The translations under genes and the position numbers were made by a program. The notes beneath the pieces were generated by a model. That model saw nothing but the letters and a program-made list of their open reading frames with translations. It was not told where the DNA came from and searched no databases. From NCBI RefSeq assembly GCF_047675955.1, contig NC_132918.1:88616879-88680878 (forward strand): 64,000 nt of DNA, in the 5' to 3' direction. Positions 25,440 to 37,756 of this stretch are shown here, piece by piece. How positions within the stretch are numbered: position 1 is the first letter of the stretch; the number at the start of each line of letters is the position of its first letter. The stretch is from Chlorocebus sabaeus. Lineage: Eukaryota; Chordata; Mammalia; Primates; Cercopithecidae.

Positions 25440-25738
25440 GGCCAGGTGTGGTGGTACATGCTTGTAATCCCAGCACTGTGGGAGGCTGAGGCGAGTGGAT
25501 CACCTGAGGTCAGGAGTTTGAACCCAGCCTAGCCAATATGGAGAAACCCCGTCTCTACTAAAAATACAAAAATTAGCTGGGCGTGGTAGCAGACGCCTGT
25601 AATTCCAGCTACTCTGAGGCTGAGACAGGGAAATCGCCTGAACCCGGGAGACGGAGGTTGCAATGAGCCGAGATCACACCATTGCACTCCAGCGTGGGTA
25701 ACAGAGAGAGACTCCATCTCAAAAAAAAAAAAAAAAAA
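25440..25738 (+). mobile_element. AluS-type element
   Basis: Full dimeric Alu with an A tail of about 18, flanked by CTAAGG-GTCTT duplications with one mismatch (25428-25439 and 25740-25751). Confidence 0.9.
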
Positions 25739-25824
25739 TCTAAGGAGTCTTACAATAAATTTCTTTTGATTTTGTGGAAAAACTTGAAACTGTTTTTGAA
25801 TGTAAAGTAACATTTGAATACTTT

Positions 25825-25985
25825 TCTTGTGCCAGATACTAGGTTAAATGCTTTATGTGAATTTTCATTTGATTGTCACAGCTTTTGAGTTAGGTAGTTC
25901 TTTTTCTCATTTTACAGATGAAATGGAGGGTTAGAAACCCATAGGTAGTAGATGCTAAAGCTGAGATTTGAACCTGGGTCTTTTA
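25825..25985 (-). repeat. MIR SINE, minus orientation
   Basis: Reverse MIR text: GCCAGATACTAGGTTAAATGCTTTATGTGAATTTTCATTTGATTGTCACAGC, then TCATTTTACAGATGAAATGGAGG, then TGAGATTTGAACCTGGGTC. Confidence 0.85.
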
Positions 25986-25989
25986 ACTT

Positions 25990-27960
25990 TTAACTACTGG
26001 GTCAATTAAAATAATTTGGGAGGGAGGAAAAAACTCAGGCCTTTGGAAAATATGATTACATAAAATTGTCCTTTATATTGAGAAGCTTCCATAGTTACCA
26101 GTGTCCTTCACAGGGTTGATCAGAAAGACGTACATATTAGTGATGATGATAATGGTGAAGATAATCATTATTACCACAGGTACTTCTTATAAGCATCTTT
26201 GGATTTTAAACTTTCAAATTGTGTGAAAACTTTAGTAGAACATCTGAGTAAATGAACAGTACAGTGTGCATGAAACCACTAAGCAAACTAAGGGAAATTA
26301 ATTTTCTTTATATGATTTGTTAACATATCTCTAGATATACTTTATCAGATTCCACCATGGGTAAGTAGTGCCTAAGTTGCCCCATATTTAGAGTTTTTCA
26401 ATGAGGTTGTGTTCCTACGTAGAATCCTAAAGTTCAGCTATAACAGATATATTAATAAAGTCTATAGAATCTTTAATTGAGCATAATGGTGGCTGTTATT
26501 TTAAGTTGAGGCTTTTTGTTGAGCTGGATTGAAAGTGTAACTTATTAGAATTTGCAGTATATTTCTTCCTGTTTCTTGTTCTTTATGTGAGCAGAAGATA
26601 TACTTTAGTAGACTGAACACTTCAGAGCTGTATCTCATTTACCAATAAAATGTGAAAACAGTGGTAAATTCCTTCACTTGGGCTACCATTGTACAGGCCT
26701 ATTTTAATGGTATAGTTTGCTATCCTTTATGTTAAAAGCAGTATAGCTTAAAGAGGCTGGTAAATTGGAATTTTCCAATATCCTCAGCTTTTTTTCCTCC
26801 TGCAGTTAATTTGCTCTGCCGACTCCCTACGCGAGGTGGCAACAGCTGGCCCTTTGACTGGAGCTTGGGGGGATTAGAGAGTAGGGATCGCAGCAGCGTG
26901 CTCGGCCTCTTGCCTCTGTTGACTGTTCTTTATTGTTTGATGCCTGAGCATCTCGCAGACAGCAAGCAATTGTTTCTCGAAACTTAAAGTTTGTTTCTCT
27001 TGGGAGTAGACAATGCTGTTGGGGCTTGTCTTTGTGTTTCTTCACTTTCCCAGTCTCCTCTTATCCTCCGTCCTATGCTTTCTCTTGATAATTAGAAAGG
27101 AGCAAAGATACCACCTTTTTATTTAGGTCTGCATGAGATTCTAAAACTTAGAAATATAGGCTATTGATGGAAGTTTCTTTTTTCAGTAAACCACCTCAGT
27201 AACAAATCATGTTTTAAATGAAAACTTTGTTCTTCATAATATCATTTAGTGAGAGAAAACAAATGCATTAGTGCATTTTTGAAATTATGGTACTAAAAGG
27301 GAGCAGCAGCAAGGTGACCTAATGCTGCCATTTTAAAAGCTAAGATTAGAAATGTGTCATAACTGCTTAAACCTAAAAAGATCCTTTCACTGACTCCAAA
27401 ATATAATTCTAATTTATAGGATAGTTATAAGAAATCTCTATGCCATGTGGAAACTTGAATAAAAAGTAGTCAGAACATAGCAAAATAGAACCCTGAGGTA
27501 GGCAGAATGATTTTATTCTTCACATTTAGGAAAGAAAATGTCAGTTAACCCTGGAACTTAATTTCTACTAGTGACTTCACATTCCGACACTTCTCCCATA
27601 CCTGCCAGACCCTTGAGTGTTGTTACAGATGAGAATATTGTCTGTGAAGTAGTATGAGATGGAAATTTTCCTAGGAAGATTATTGTACTCGGAATTTGGA
27701 ACTGAAAATTGTAGAAAGGGGAAGTGATGTGTTTAAAACTGTTTGCGGAGGTGGCGCTCTGCCATGTGTATTTTGGCAAAGCTGCACAGGTGATTCTCAC
27801 CATCTCCCATTACTGACTACCCACCTGCCCCTAAGCTGGCACTCTAGAGAGTTCTTTCAGTGCATAGCAAGATAATTTCTCATGCTATTGATTGGGATAA
27901 AATTGACACATATTTATTTGTAGAGTCTGAGAGACAATGTCACTTTGGAAAATTTGGTGA
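25990..27960 (+). other. Intron, no repeat recognised
   Basis: About 2 kb without a recognised element. The part at 26815-26970 has several CpGs and higher GC than its surroundings. I see no supported gene. Confidence 0.4.
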
Positions 27961-27972
27961 GCAATTTGAACT

Positions 27973-28110
27973 GCATCTGCACTAGTATGTTCTTTTTGTT
28001 TCTGTAGACTTAACCAAAGAAAGTAAACTTTAAAGGGACTTTAAAGGCATTTGCACTAGTGTATTCTTTTTGTTTCTGTAGACTTAACCAAAGAAAATGA
28101 ATTTTAAAGG
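27973..28110 (+). repeat. 75-bp tandem duplication
   Basis: Two head-to-tail copies with a 75-base offset share GTTTCTGTAGACTTAACCAA and flanks (27973-28047 and 28048-about 28110), with a few substitutions, so the event is not very recent. Confidence 0.9.
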
Positions 28111-28163
28111 AAGAGAGTGTGGCACCAAGTTGTAGAATTCTAGGTACATAGGTTCAGAGGAGA

Positions 28164-28197
28164 TTTTTTTTTTTTCAAGGGAGAAAAAAAAAAAAAA
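28164..28197 (+). repeat. T12 / A14 inverted homopolymer pair
   Basis: T12 at 28164-28175 and A14 at 28184-28197 are separated by CAAGGGAG, so the strand could form an A/T hairpin with an 8-nt loop. Confidence 0.85.
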
Positions 28198-28199
28198 GA

Positions 28200-29785
28200 A
28201 AACACCCAATCAAAAAGTATAGAGCAGGATGTCCCGGAGAGAACACATGAACTAATCATCCCGGCAGTATCGTTCATATCTCGGTACTGTTGCTCTGTTT
28301 CCTTGGCTCACAATACCATTTCATTTCTCCTGGCTTTTAACACATCTCGAGGCAACCTTTTCCCTTTCTTTTTATGCACTTCTCTCACTATGCCTCTTCT
28401 ATGTCATCATCACTTCAACCTAACCCAGTATTTTTCTCCTACCTACTTATTTACCTTCCTTCAGTGACTAAAAACCTTACTCAGATACTGCCAGTGTTGT
28501 TTAATTGAGCAGAATAGAGGCTTCTCAGCATAGGCAACTGTAAATCAATGAAAATAACCATTTAAAGAAGAAAAACATTTTCATGTCTATCATGGTTGAT
28601 CCCTTCTGCCAAAGTGATTTGGTTCATTCATAAATTCCCCATACCTTGTGTGTTGCATATTGTACTGTACATGTTTACTGAATGTTCCATTGTGATCTTG
28701 TAATACAGACTGTTCATTAGCCCCCTTCTCTTGACTTAAAAAGTTGGGGAGAACTAACTCTTTTCATCCCAAGGAAACTTTCTTCTACTCTGTCTTGCCA
28801 GGAAGTTACTGCTCTTTTCTCTTATAGAGCAGCTTGCATCTGTGGCATTCACTCCTGTTCCTCCCACTCCTTCCATCTTGCAGTCTGACTTTCATCTATA
28901 TCAAAACCACTTATTAATGGGCCACCAATGATTTCCTAATGCCAGTCTACCCAGTTCACCAGGAAACTTCAATAACTCTTTATGTTTATTAGGAATTTTT
29001 AAGTTTATTGGAATACATTCAAGTACTTTTTGGAATGATATTGTGATATAGAAATGTATATGTTTGAAAGACATAAACATTTTTTTTTTCCTCTTCACTA
29101 CAGAATAAACATACTTGTTTTATGGTAACAATACTTGAATTCTTTAAGGTATCTTTTCATAAATGTGGCAATTTTAAAAATCTGGCCTTTGTAAAATAAT
29201 TTTTTTTATAGTAAGACGATTAACACATTCAAGCAACTAGGGAAGATAGTGAAGAATTATTTTTACCTTGAGTCTGTATAGATGAAGTAGGCTGTGCTTT
29301 GTGTTGGAACAGAACAAACAAACAAAAAAACCTGAGCTGATACAAAGATAAAGTAATCCTCAGGGAAAGTCCTCTGTGTTAGAGAAGTAGTTATTTACAC
29401 ACCAAATTCCCCGTGACAACGCCTGAGTAGTGTGGTTTCCAGGTTATTGATGAGAAAATCGAGACTCAAAATGGGTCTTTTAGAATGGAGTACATTTTTC
29501 ATGGCCTAAGTCTGTCTTAAAAAGTCACCATTGAGGAATACTAATAAATTAGTACGAGAGTAAAAGAACATTTTCTTTTCTATAGTATTATACATGCTGC
29601 TGGTAATCAACACTTTACTAGCAAGTATGTTCTTTTGCCTTAAACTCAGGTTTTAACTGATTAAGAATAAAGACAAGAATGTTCTCTACAATAATGTATG
29701 GATTAAATTTGCCATTTATCATTTTAAAGTAGGTTTTATTTATATACTATTGTGAAAATACTCTTTATGTATCCAAAAGGCCAAT
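28200..29785 (+). other. Intron, possible small L2 remnant
   Basis: At about 28860-28955 the text (TCCTCCCACTCCTTCCATCTTGCAG, then GGGCCACCAATGATTTCCTAATGCC) resembles L2. Otherwise nothing is recognised. Confidence 0.35.
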
Positions 29786-29790
29786 GCACA

Positions 29791-29915
29791 AATTTTTTTT
29801 CTTTTTCTTCTTTTTTGAGAAAGAGTGTCACTCGCTGCCCAGGCTAGAGTACAGTGGTGTGATCATGGCTCACTGCAGCCTTGAACTCCTGGGCTCGAGT
29901 GATCTAACACCTTTA
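29791..29915 (-). mobile_element. Partial Alu (single-arm, J-like), minus orientation
   Basis: A T-rich tail is followed by one reversed Alu arm with old J-type text (CTCACTGCAGCCTTGAACTCCTGGGCTC), stopping near 29905. Confidence 0.8.
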
Positions 29916-29919
29916 AAGT

Positions 29920-31530
29920 TGGGAATAAACTTTATCTTAAACGTTTTTATTTTAAAATTGCTATGTTTTTGCATATTCAATAGAAAAAGTAGAATGTAGT
30001 AATTGAAAACCTAATCACAAAACAATTCACTGGACTATGCAACATTATATAAAAAATAAAATTAAACAAGATATGAAATCTTAAGAGATTGGTGGATCGA
30101 TGCACATGAAACTAGTAACCTCTGTTAAGCACAATTCTCCAGGTAGTTGGAGAAATTAGTTAAATGTGAAGAGAATTTTAATTTTTCACTATTTTGTACA
30201 TTTCTAAACTCTGTCTTCCACAGCCCTTCTCCCCTAGAGAGCACGATTCAGAATTACCTTTGAAATGTTATAGTCTTAATTATCCTATTCATGGAATGAC
30301 GAAGCTATTACATGATGTGCTCTATCTTAAAAGTAACAGATATTTTCCCAAGTAACCTATTGCGGATTGTGATGCCAAGAGACATTTCATGGGACCACAT
30401 GGTCGTTGCTCATCATGATGCCATCCTCAGTGGTTGGGGGATTCACAGTGAATTCTCGTATCCTGTAACTATGCATCATGGATCCGTCATCTGAAAATAA
30501 ATCAAAATCTTTATTAAACTCAGTTTTCACACTTGTACCACCCATTTAAGATTCTTTCATTGTTACCTCCTGTGTATAGAATGTTTCATTTTAATTTCTC
30601 TTAGAACAGTTCACTCATCTATTCTCTAGTTTCAATATTCTGAGCAGTGGAAGTTTGCTGTTTTTTGTTAACTTCAGTTAGATCTCTTTTCTGGGCCAAG
30701 AATTAAAGCCTTTTATCTTCAGTCTCTCCTTTTGTTGGCACTGCTTTATCATCTGTGTCATCTGTGCAGATCTGTCTTTAGACTGATCTTTACCAAAGTA
30801 CACTACCGGAATTTGAGGGTTTTTGTTTTGTTTTGTTTTTAAACATCCTTTGTATTATGACAGAGCTAGTGTTTATGCATTGTGGGAAATTAGAAACTAT
30901 AGATGGCAAAATTTTAAAAAATAATTGCCACCACCCAGAGTTTAGCACTGTAGTTTAAGACAATTTTGAATGTGGTCCTAGGGACATAATTTCTGGACAC
31001 ATTTTTCGTGAAGAGGTCTCAGGTTGGCTTCTTACACCCACACATCTTCAGCTCATTGTCATTGCCCCTATTTTTAATTTCTCATCGCTCAGTGGGCTAA
31101 ATTTTTCTTCATTGTCTTCATATAAACTTATTTGAGAAATATTCATTAAGAGGAATAAGCAGCATTAGTAAAAATGAAACCTATGATACCAGTTACTTTT
31201 ATAGTTCAAGTATTCGGGAAGCCATATTGTAGCATAGCATGTACTGAAAATCACTGTCCTTTGAACAGTAATCCCATACCTGTATTTGGTACCTGGCCTT
31301 CCCGTATGTGCTTGTGTATTCATTATATCTCCTTTCTTTCTTCAAAAATGCTCAAGTCATTCTCATCTTAAAACTAATGGGTTGAACCTTCCATGCAGTC
31401 TAGTAGCTACTGTGAACTCTAATCTCTGTTACAAAGGTTAACTCTTTGAGTCTCACTTCTACTGAAACTGTTTTTTTCCCAAGATTACTGAAAATTTAAG
31501 AGAAAATAATGACCCAGGCATGCATTCAGG
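29920..31530 (+). other. Intron, nothing recognised
   Basis: About 1.6 kb of AT-rich intron with a GTTTTGTTTTGTTTT simple run at 30823-30840. No supported element or gene. Confidence 0.4.
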
Positions 31531-31546
31531 ACTAGAAAATACTTCC

Positions 31547-31850
31547 ATGTACAGAAAACCAAACACCACATGTTCTCACTCATACCTGAGAATTGAACAT
31601 TGAGAACACATGGACACAGAGAGGGGAACAACATACACCAGGGTGTGTTGAGGCGTGGGCAGTGAGGGGAGGGAACTTAGAGGACTTAGGTGCAGCAAAC
31701 CGTCATGGCACACATATACCTGTATAACAAACCTGCACATTCTGCACATAGATCCCGCTTTTGTTTTTGTTTTTGTTTTTTAAGAAAAAATAAAGGGGCG
31801 AAAAAAAAGGATTTCAAAACTTTAAAAAAAAAAAGAAAGAAAGAAAGAAA
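31547..31850 (+). mobile_element. Young L1 (L1PA-like), strongly 5'-truncated, with target duplication
   Basis: The L1 end is recognisable: CACATGTTCTCACTCATACC, GAACACATGGACACAGAGAGGGGAACAACA, then ACAAACCTGCACATTCTGCACA. It is flanked by GAAAATACTTCC at 31535-31546 and 31851-31862. The tail is unusual: after TGCACATAGATCCCGC come (TTTTTG)n and TTAAGAAAAAATAAAGGGG, then A-runs and GAAA repeats. This tail resembles monkey L1 ends more than human L1HS. Confidence 0.88.
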
Positions 31851-31939
31851 GAAAATACTTCCTTGTAACTATATCATTTGGTACTTTGGAGTCCATGTCC
31901 TACTTGAAACTTTAGGATCTGGCCCTCACATTTATATAG

Positions 31940-32100
31940 TGCTTTATAGTTTACAAAACTTCTGCTTGTCCATGTGTGTCTTGTAAAGTCATATGAGGCA
32001 TTATATGCCCATTGTTCAGACAGAGAAATTAACATTCATTGACGTAAATGGTTAAGCCAATTACATAAATATTTATGGCAAAGCTGGGGCTAATCATATG
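31940..32100 (-). repeat. MIR SINE, minus orientation, diverged
   Basis: Reverse MIR-like order: ATTTATATAGTGCTTTATAGTTTACAAAAC, then CCCATTGTTCAGACAGAGAAATTAA, then TGGCAAAGCTGGGGCT. Confidence 0.6.
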
Positions 32101-32104
32101 TGTT

Positions 32105-34055
32105 ACAGATAGGACTTTTTTTAGAATTGTTTAGGTATTCTGTTCATCATTAGTCTTTGGGTTTGTGTTTGTGGTAACCATAGACAACCAAGTTCATATA
32201 ATTTGGCTTCTTTTTTTATGTGATTTTTAATATGTGTTAAGGATCTATAACAATGAATTTGCCTCCTAAAGAGGTACATAATGTTTTCATTCCTCAAAAA
32301 AGATAATTCTCAGTTTATAAATCTATGTATACTCAGTGCCAGTTGAATTTTGTGATTGTTCTTTTCAATAGAAAAGAAATTGTGACTTAAAGGTGATTTT
32401 CTAATTTAATTTAATAAGTGAAATTAGTTTAGAAGTTATTTTTATTTTTCTGAGCCTGATTCTCACTCAGTTGTGATAAACAGCACCTCCGTAAAATAAA
32501 CTCAGTGATAAACCAAGAACCTGAAATCAGCCTAACATGAATACCTGTTCTTCTTGTGCTAAGTTTCATAATACTTTATCCTAATACACCATTTTTTTAA
32601 GAGATGGAACTTTTATTTTATTTTTGCCTTCACCTCACCTAATTCGTAATTTTATTAAAACCTACAATTTTTAATTTCATGTTTTAATAAATTTTTAGTT
32701 TGGTTTGTAAATCAGAATTACATTCTCTGATCTTATACTTTCTTTTACTTTTAAAATTACAGTGATGAACTGACTGTTTAAGAATCATTCTCATGATTCA
32801 TTCGTCTGTTTTGCCTCTTTTTTAAAGCTTCAGCACTGAAGGTCTTTTGACAAACCAATATTTATAACAGTTTGACAGCAGGATGAGGAACAGCGTTTGT
32901 CTTTGTAACAGCTTGAAGAAAGACCCTTTCCAGGACCCAGTCATGCAGTTACAATCTTGACCTCTTTCTTATGCTGGGAACATGCATACAGCAGCACCTC
33001 CCATGTGTTTTCTTGTCCCATTGACTGTCCATTCACTTCCCATCTGTTTTGCAGTCTTAAAGGAACAGAAGGGGCCCTCTTATAAATCTGTCTTTGCAGG
33101 TGATAAATGATGCCTATCTCTTTAAGGGCTGCCTGGGTGGTTTTCCTTTTCTTAGAACATTTCTGCTTTCCTCCTAAGTAAATTCAGGGAAAAATATAAT
33201 TTTAGAAATAAGAGAAAAAGAAAAACAAGATGAATTTTTTAAAGCATTTTTAATTGACTAAGAATATTTTACTGATCTTTTTTAGTCTTCCCAATTAATA
33301 ATGCCTAAATCATATTTTTTTAAATGTATTATAGACATTTAAATTTTTATCAGGGAGCAAAATGAATGTATTCATTTTGAAATAATGGAACTTTTTTTTT
33401 GAGAAAAAGCAATGTATCATTAATGAGTTAACATATAAAATAACTTTTTAAGTTTTTTATCATAATTTAAGTGTGGAGCATCTTATGTATTGGATACAAA
33501 AGTAAAATATTTCAGAGTAAATCATTGTAATCTTATGGTAAAGTCTATTCATTTTTTACATTTAAAAAGATGATCATAAATCCGATAAACATTTATGCTT
33601 TTACTTCTGTTGCTGAAAATAAGTATTATAGGAATAGATATTGATATCATTGGGTTTGCTAAGAATTCAGCAGAAATAAAAATAATTTTCTTTTTCTGCC
33701 ATGCAGAAATTATTTATGCAAGGTTTTCTGTAACAAATATTGTCCCTCTGTGGCCCTGCAGAATGTTCTTAAATTACTGATTTAAAAACTATTACCAGTA
33801 TAAAATGACCACTTTTAGAATATTGTGTTGTATTATTTGAATCGGCTGGCTAATAATATATCTTCTACAGACTAGCTTGTTCGTTTATTAATTATCCAAA
33901 AGGAATTTGAGGCAACTTACATATATCCTATGCAAAAGATAAAACTACTTAAGTGAAAACTTTGAGTTGAAGGAAAAGGAAAATCCAGGCAAGTGAAATA
34001 AAGTAAAATATAAGATAGAATTGGTGCCCCTCAAAATGCATGCTCAAGGGTTTTA
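32105..34055 (+). other. Intron, nothing recognised
   Basis: About 2 kb of AT-rich intron. The 32830-33130 part is less AT-rich. No supported repeat or gene. Confidence 0.4.
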
Positions 34056-34059
34056 CATA

Positions 34060-36447
34060 CAGGCAGACCTCATCTCGTTGCATGTCACTTTATTGCACTT
34101 CACAGTTACTGCATTTTTAACAATGGAAGTTTTGTGGCAACCCTGTATTGAACAAGCCTGTTGGCACTATTTTCCCAACAGCATGTGCTTACCTCATGTT
34201 GCTGTCACATTCTGATAATTCTTGCAATCTTTCGAGTTTTCCATTATTATTCTATCTGTCATGGCGATCTATCATCAGTGATCTTTGATGTTCGTATTGT
34301 AGCTGCTTTGGGTGCCACTAACTAACTGTGCCCATATTAGTCAGTGAACTTAATCAGTACATACGTGTATTCTGGCTGTTCCACCAACTAGACATTCCCT
34401 GTCTCTCTCCTCCTCTTCAGGGCCTCCCTATTCCCTAGGACACAACAGTATTGAAATTTGGCCAGCTAGTAACCCTGCAATGGCCTCTACATGTTCAACT
34501 GAAAGAAAGAGTGCCATACCTCACTTTAAATCAAAAGCTAGAAATGATTAAGCCTACTAAAGGAGGCTTGTGGAAAGCCAAAATGGGCCATTAGCCAAAC
34601 TGTGAATGCAAACGAAAAGTTATTGAAGGAAATTAAAAGTGTTATTCCAGTGAACACACAAATGATAGAGCAGAACAGCCTTTTTGCAGAAAGTTTTACT
34701 GGTCTGGATAGAAGATCAAACCAGCCGTAACATTCCCTTAAGCTAAAACCTAATCCAGAACAAGTCCCTAACTGTTCAATTCTCTGAAAGCTGGGAGAGG
34801 TGGGAAGCTGCAGAATAAAATTTGAAGGTAGCAAAGGTTGATTCGTAAGGTTTAAGAGGAAAAAAGCCATTTCTGCAACATAAAAGTACAAGGTGCTGAT
34901 GTAGCAGCTGCAGCAAGTTATCAAGAAGATCTAACTAAAATAATTGATGAAGGTGGTTATGCTAAACAACAGATTCTTGATGCAGATGAAATAGCCGTCT
35001 GTTGGAAGAAGATGCCATCTAGTAGTTTAATAGCTAGAGAGAAGTCAATGCCAGGCTTCAAGGCTTCAAAGGAGAGACTGTGCCTCCCATTGGGTGCTAA
35101 TGCAGCAGGTGACTTTAAGTTGAAGCCATCCCAAAGAATTTACCATTCTGAAAATCCTAGAGCCCTTAAGGATTATGCTGTCTACCCTGTTTGTTTTCTA
35201 AAAGCGAAACAAAAAGCCTGGATGACAGCACATCTGTTTACAGCATGGTTTACTGAATATTATAACTCTTGAGACCTGCTCAGAAAAGTTTTCTTTCAAA
35301 ATATTACTACTCATTGACAATGCATCTAGTCAGGCAAGAGTTCTAAGGGAGATGTACAAGGAGATTAATGTTGTTTTTGTGCCTGCTAGCACAACATCCA
35401 TTCTGCAGCCCATGGATCAAGGAACACTTTCAACCTTGAAGTCTTATTATTTTAAAAATACATTTCTTAAGGCCCTAGCTGCCATAGATAGTGATACCTC
35501 TGATGGATTTAGGAAAAAAAAAAAAAAAAGGAAAAGCTTCTGGAAAGGACTCACCATTTTAGATGCTGTTAAGACCATTCAGGATTCATGGGTGGAGGTC
35601 AAAATGTCACCATTAACAGTTTGGAAGAAGTTGATTCCAACCCTCGTGGATGACTTTGAAGAGTTTGAGACTTAAGAGGAGGAAGTAACTGCAGATATGG
35701 TAGAGACAGCAATAGAACTAGAATTAGTTCTCTTGTAATATGATAAAACTTGAACAGATGAAAAGTTGCTTTTTATGGACAAGCAAAGAAAGTGTTTTCT
35801 TTCTTTCTTTTTTTTTTTTTGGCAGTCTCAGTTTGAAGAAAGTGTTTTTTGAGATAGAATCTGTTCCTGGTGAAGATGCTGTGAACATTGTTGAAATGGC
35901 AGTAAAGGATTTAGAATATTACATAAACTTACTAGATAAAGCAGCTGCAGGGTTTGAGAAGATTGTCTCCCAATTTTTAAAGAAGAAAAATTTGGGTAAA
36001 ATTTACCCAAAATTACCTATTGTGGGTAAAATGCTATCAGACAGCGTCACATGCTACTGTGAAATCTTTCATGAAAGGAAGAATCAATCAGTGCAGCAAA
36101 CTACAATTGTTACCTTATTTTAAGAAACTGCCATAGCCACCCTAACCTGCAACAACCACCACCCTGATCAGTCATCAGGGCCAGACCCTCCACCAGCAAA
36201 AAGATTATGACTCACTGAAGGCTCAGATGATCCTTAGCGTTTGTTAGCAATAAAGTATTTTTAAATAAGGTACGTACATTGTCTTTTTAGACATAATGCT
36301 ATTACACACTTAATATATTACAGTATGCTGTAAACGTAACTTAAATGCACTGGAAAACCAAAACACCTTATGCGACTCCTTTTATTGTGATATACGCTTT
36401 ATTGTGGTAGTCTAGAACCAAACTTGCGTGTCTCCGAAGTATGCCGG
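34060..36447 (+). mobile_element. Near full-length Tigger1 DNA transposon (pogo/Tc1-mariner), dead
   Basis: The 5' end reads CAGGCAGACCTC and the 3' end is the inverse of CCGGCATACTTCGGAGA, with TA on both sides (34058-34059 and 36448-36449). Length is 2388 bp against about 2.4 kb for the Tigger1 I recall. Inside are remnants of a pogo-family DDE transposase related to CENP-B: a KQKAWMTAHLFTAWF segment in the frame 35012-35272, LLLIDNASSQ near 35300-35335 (second catalytic D), and VFVPASTTSILQPMDQGTLS in the frame 35352-35675. Stops and frameshifts separate them, so no active transposase. A long A-run (35513-35529) and a T-rich insertion (35797-35820) interrupt the body. Confidence 0.9.
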
Positions 36448-36907
36448 TACTCTGCTAGAGGGAAGATGTAGCCCTCAGTTTCCTGGTGGCTGGCAGATAC
36501 AAAATGGAAAGCAGAGGTCATCACATCATTCGTGGTGGCCATCAGACAGCAACACTGCAGTTGCTTAGGAGAAGCATAGGTCTTCTTGGTACACACAACT
36601 GGGAGAAATTTCCCTTAAAGTGGACCCTGAGTTAGATGATATGGCTACGTATAATCAGCAATATCCTGGGTCCCTTTATTGTAATGTTTCTCACGCAGGC
36701 TAACATACACAGTTCTAGGGAAAAAATGATGCTGTCCAAACATATAGCCATTTGGTTAGTATCCAGAGAAATAGATGAACTTACATCCTCCATACGGTTT
36801 CCCATAAATATTTGTTTTTGCAGCTGATCCTTTCATAAGTATCAGGTAGCCAGAAGTTCAAGATTTTACACTCATTGACATTGACAAGCACCTGGAATGG
36901 TACTACT

Positions 36908-37197
36908 TTTTTTTTTGAGACATCTCACTCTGTCACCCAGGCTGGAGTGCAGTGGTGTGATCTTGGCTCACTGTAACCTACACCTCCTGGATTCAGGTGA
37001 TTTTCCTGCCTCAGCCTCCCAAGTAGCTGGGATTACAGGCGCCCACCACCACGCCCAGCTAATTTTTGTATTTTTAGTAGAGATGGGGTTTCACCATGTT
37101 GGCCAGGCTGCTCTCGAACTCCTGAGCTCATGTGATCTGCCCGCCTCGGCCTTCCAGAGTGCTGGGATTACAGGCGTGAGCCACTGTGCCCAGCCAA
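36908..37197 (-). mobile_element. AluS-type element, minus orientation
   Basis: A short T-tail then a reversed dimeric Alu ending CCACTGTGCCCAGCC; GTACTACT flanks both sides (36900-36907 and 37198-37205). Confidence 0.92.
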
Positions 37198-37204
37198 GTA
37201 CTAC

Positions 37205-37460
37205 TATTTTTATTAGTTAAGTTGGAGCCATAATCATTATAACTAAGCTGAAATTAGGATTGCCATCCACTTAAGAAAGTTGAGTGGTCTAACAAGGATA
37301 AAAGCCTAAGTATAAGGCTAATTCATGTTCATACTGAAACCTTTTGGGGAATAGGCCTAAAATACATAGAAAGTCTTTGAAGAGGTTTTAATTGTACTAG
37401 CCAAAGGGAGCCTGGTAGAAATACTTGTGTTATAAGAGTTAAAAAAAAGCTGAATTAATC
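37205..37460 (+). other. Intron between Alus, nothing recognised
   Basis: Short AT-rich spacer with no supported element. Confidence 0.4.
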
Positions 37461-37462
37461 TG

Positions 37463-37756
37463 ACCAGGCGCGGTGGCTCATGCCTGTAATCCCAGCACTT
37501 TGGGAGGCCAAGGCGGGTGGATCACGAGGTCAAGAGTTCAAGACCAGCCTGGCCAATATGGTGAAACCCCGTCACTACTAAAAATACAAAAAAATTAGCC
37601 AGGCATGGTGACACATGCTTGTAGTCCCAGCTACTCGGGAGGCTGAGGCAGAAGGATTGTTTGTACCCGGAAGCAGAGGTTGCAGTGAGCCGAGATCACG
37701 CCACTGCACTCCAGCCTGGGCAGCAGAGCGAGACTCCATCTCAAAAAAAAAAAAAA
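37463..37756 (+). mobile_element. AluS/Y-type element
   Basis: Full dimeric Alu from CCAGGCGCGGTGGCTCATGCC to an A15 tail; AGCTGAATT flanks it on both sides. Confidence 0.9.
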
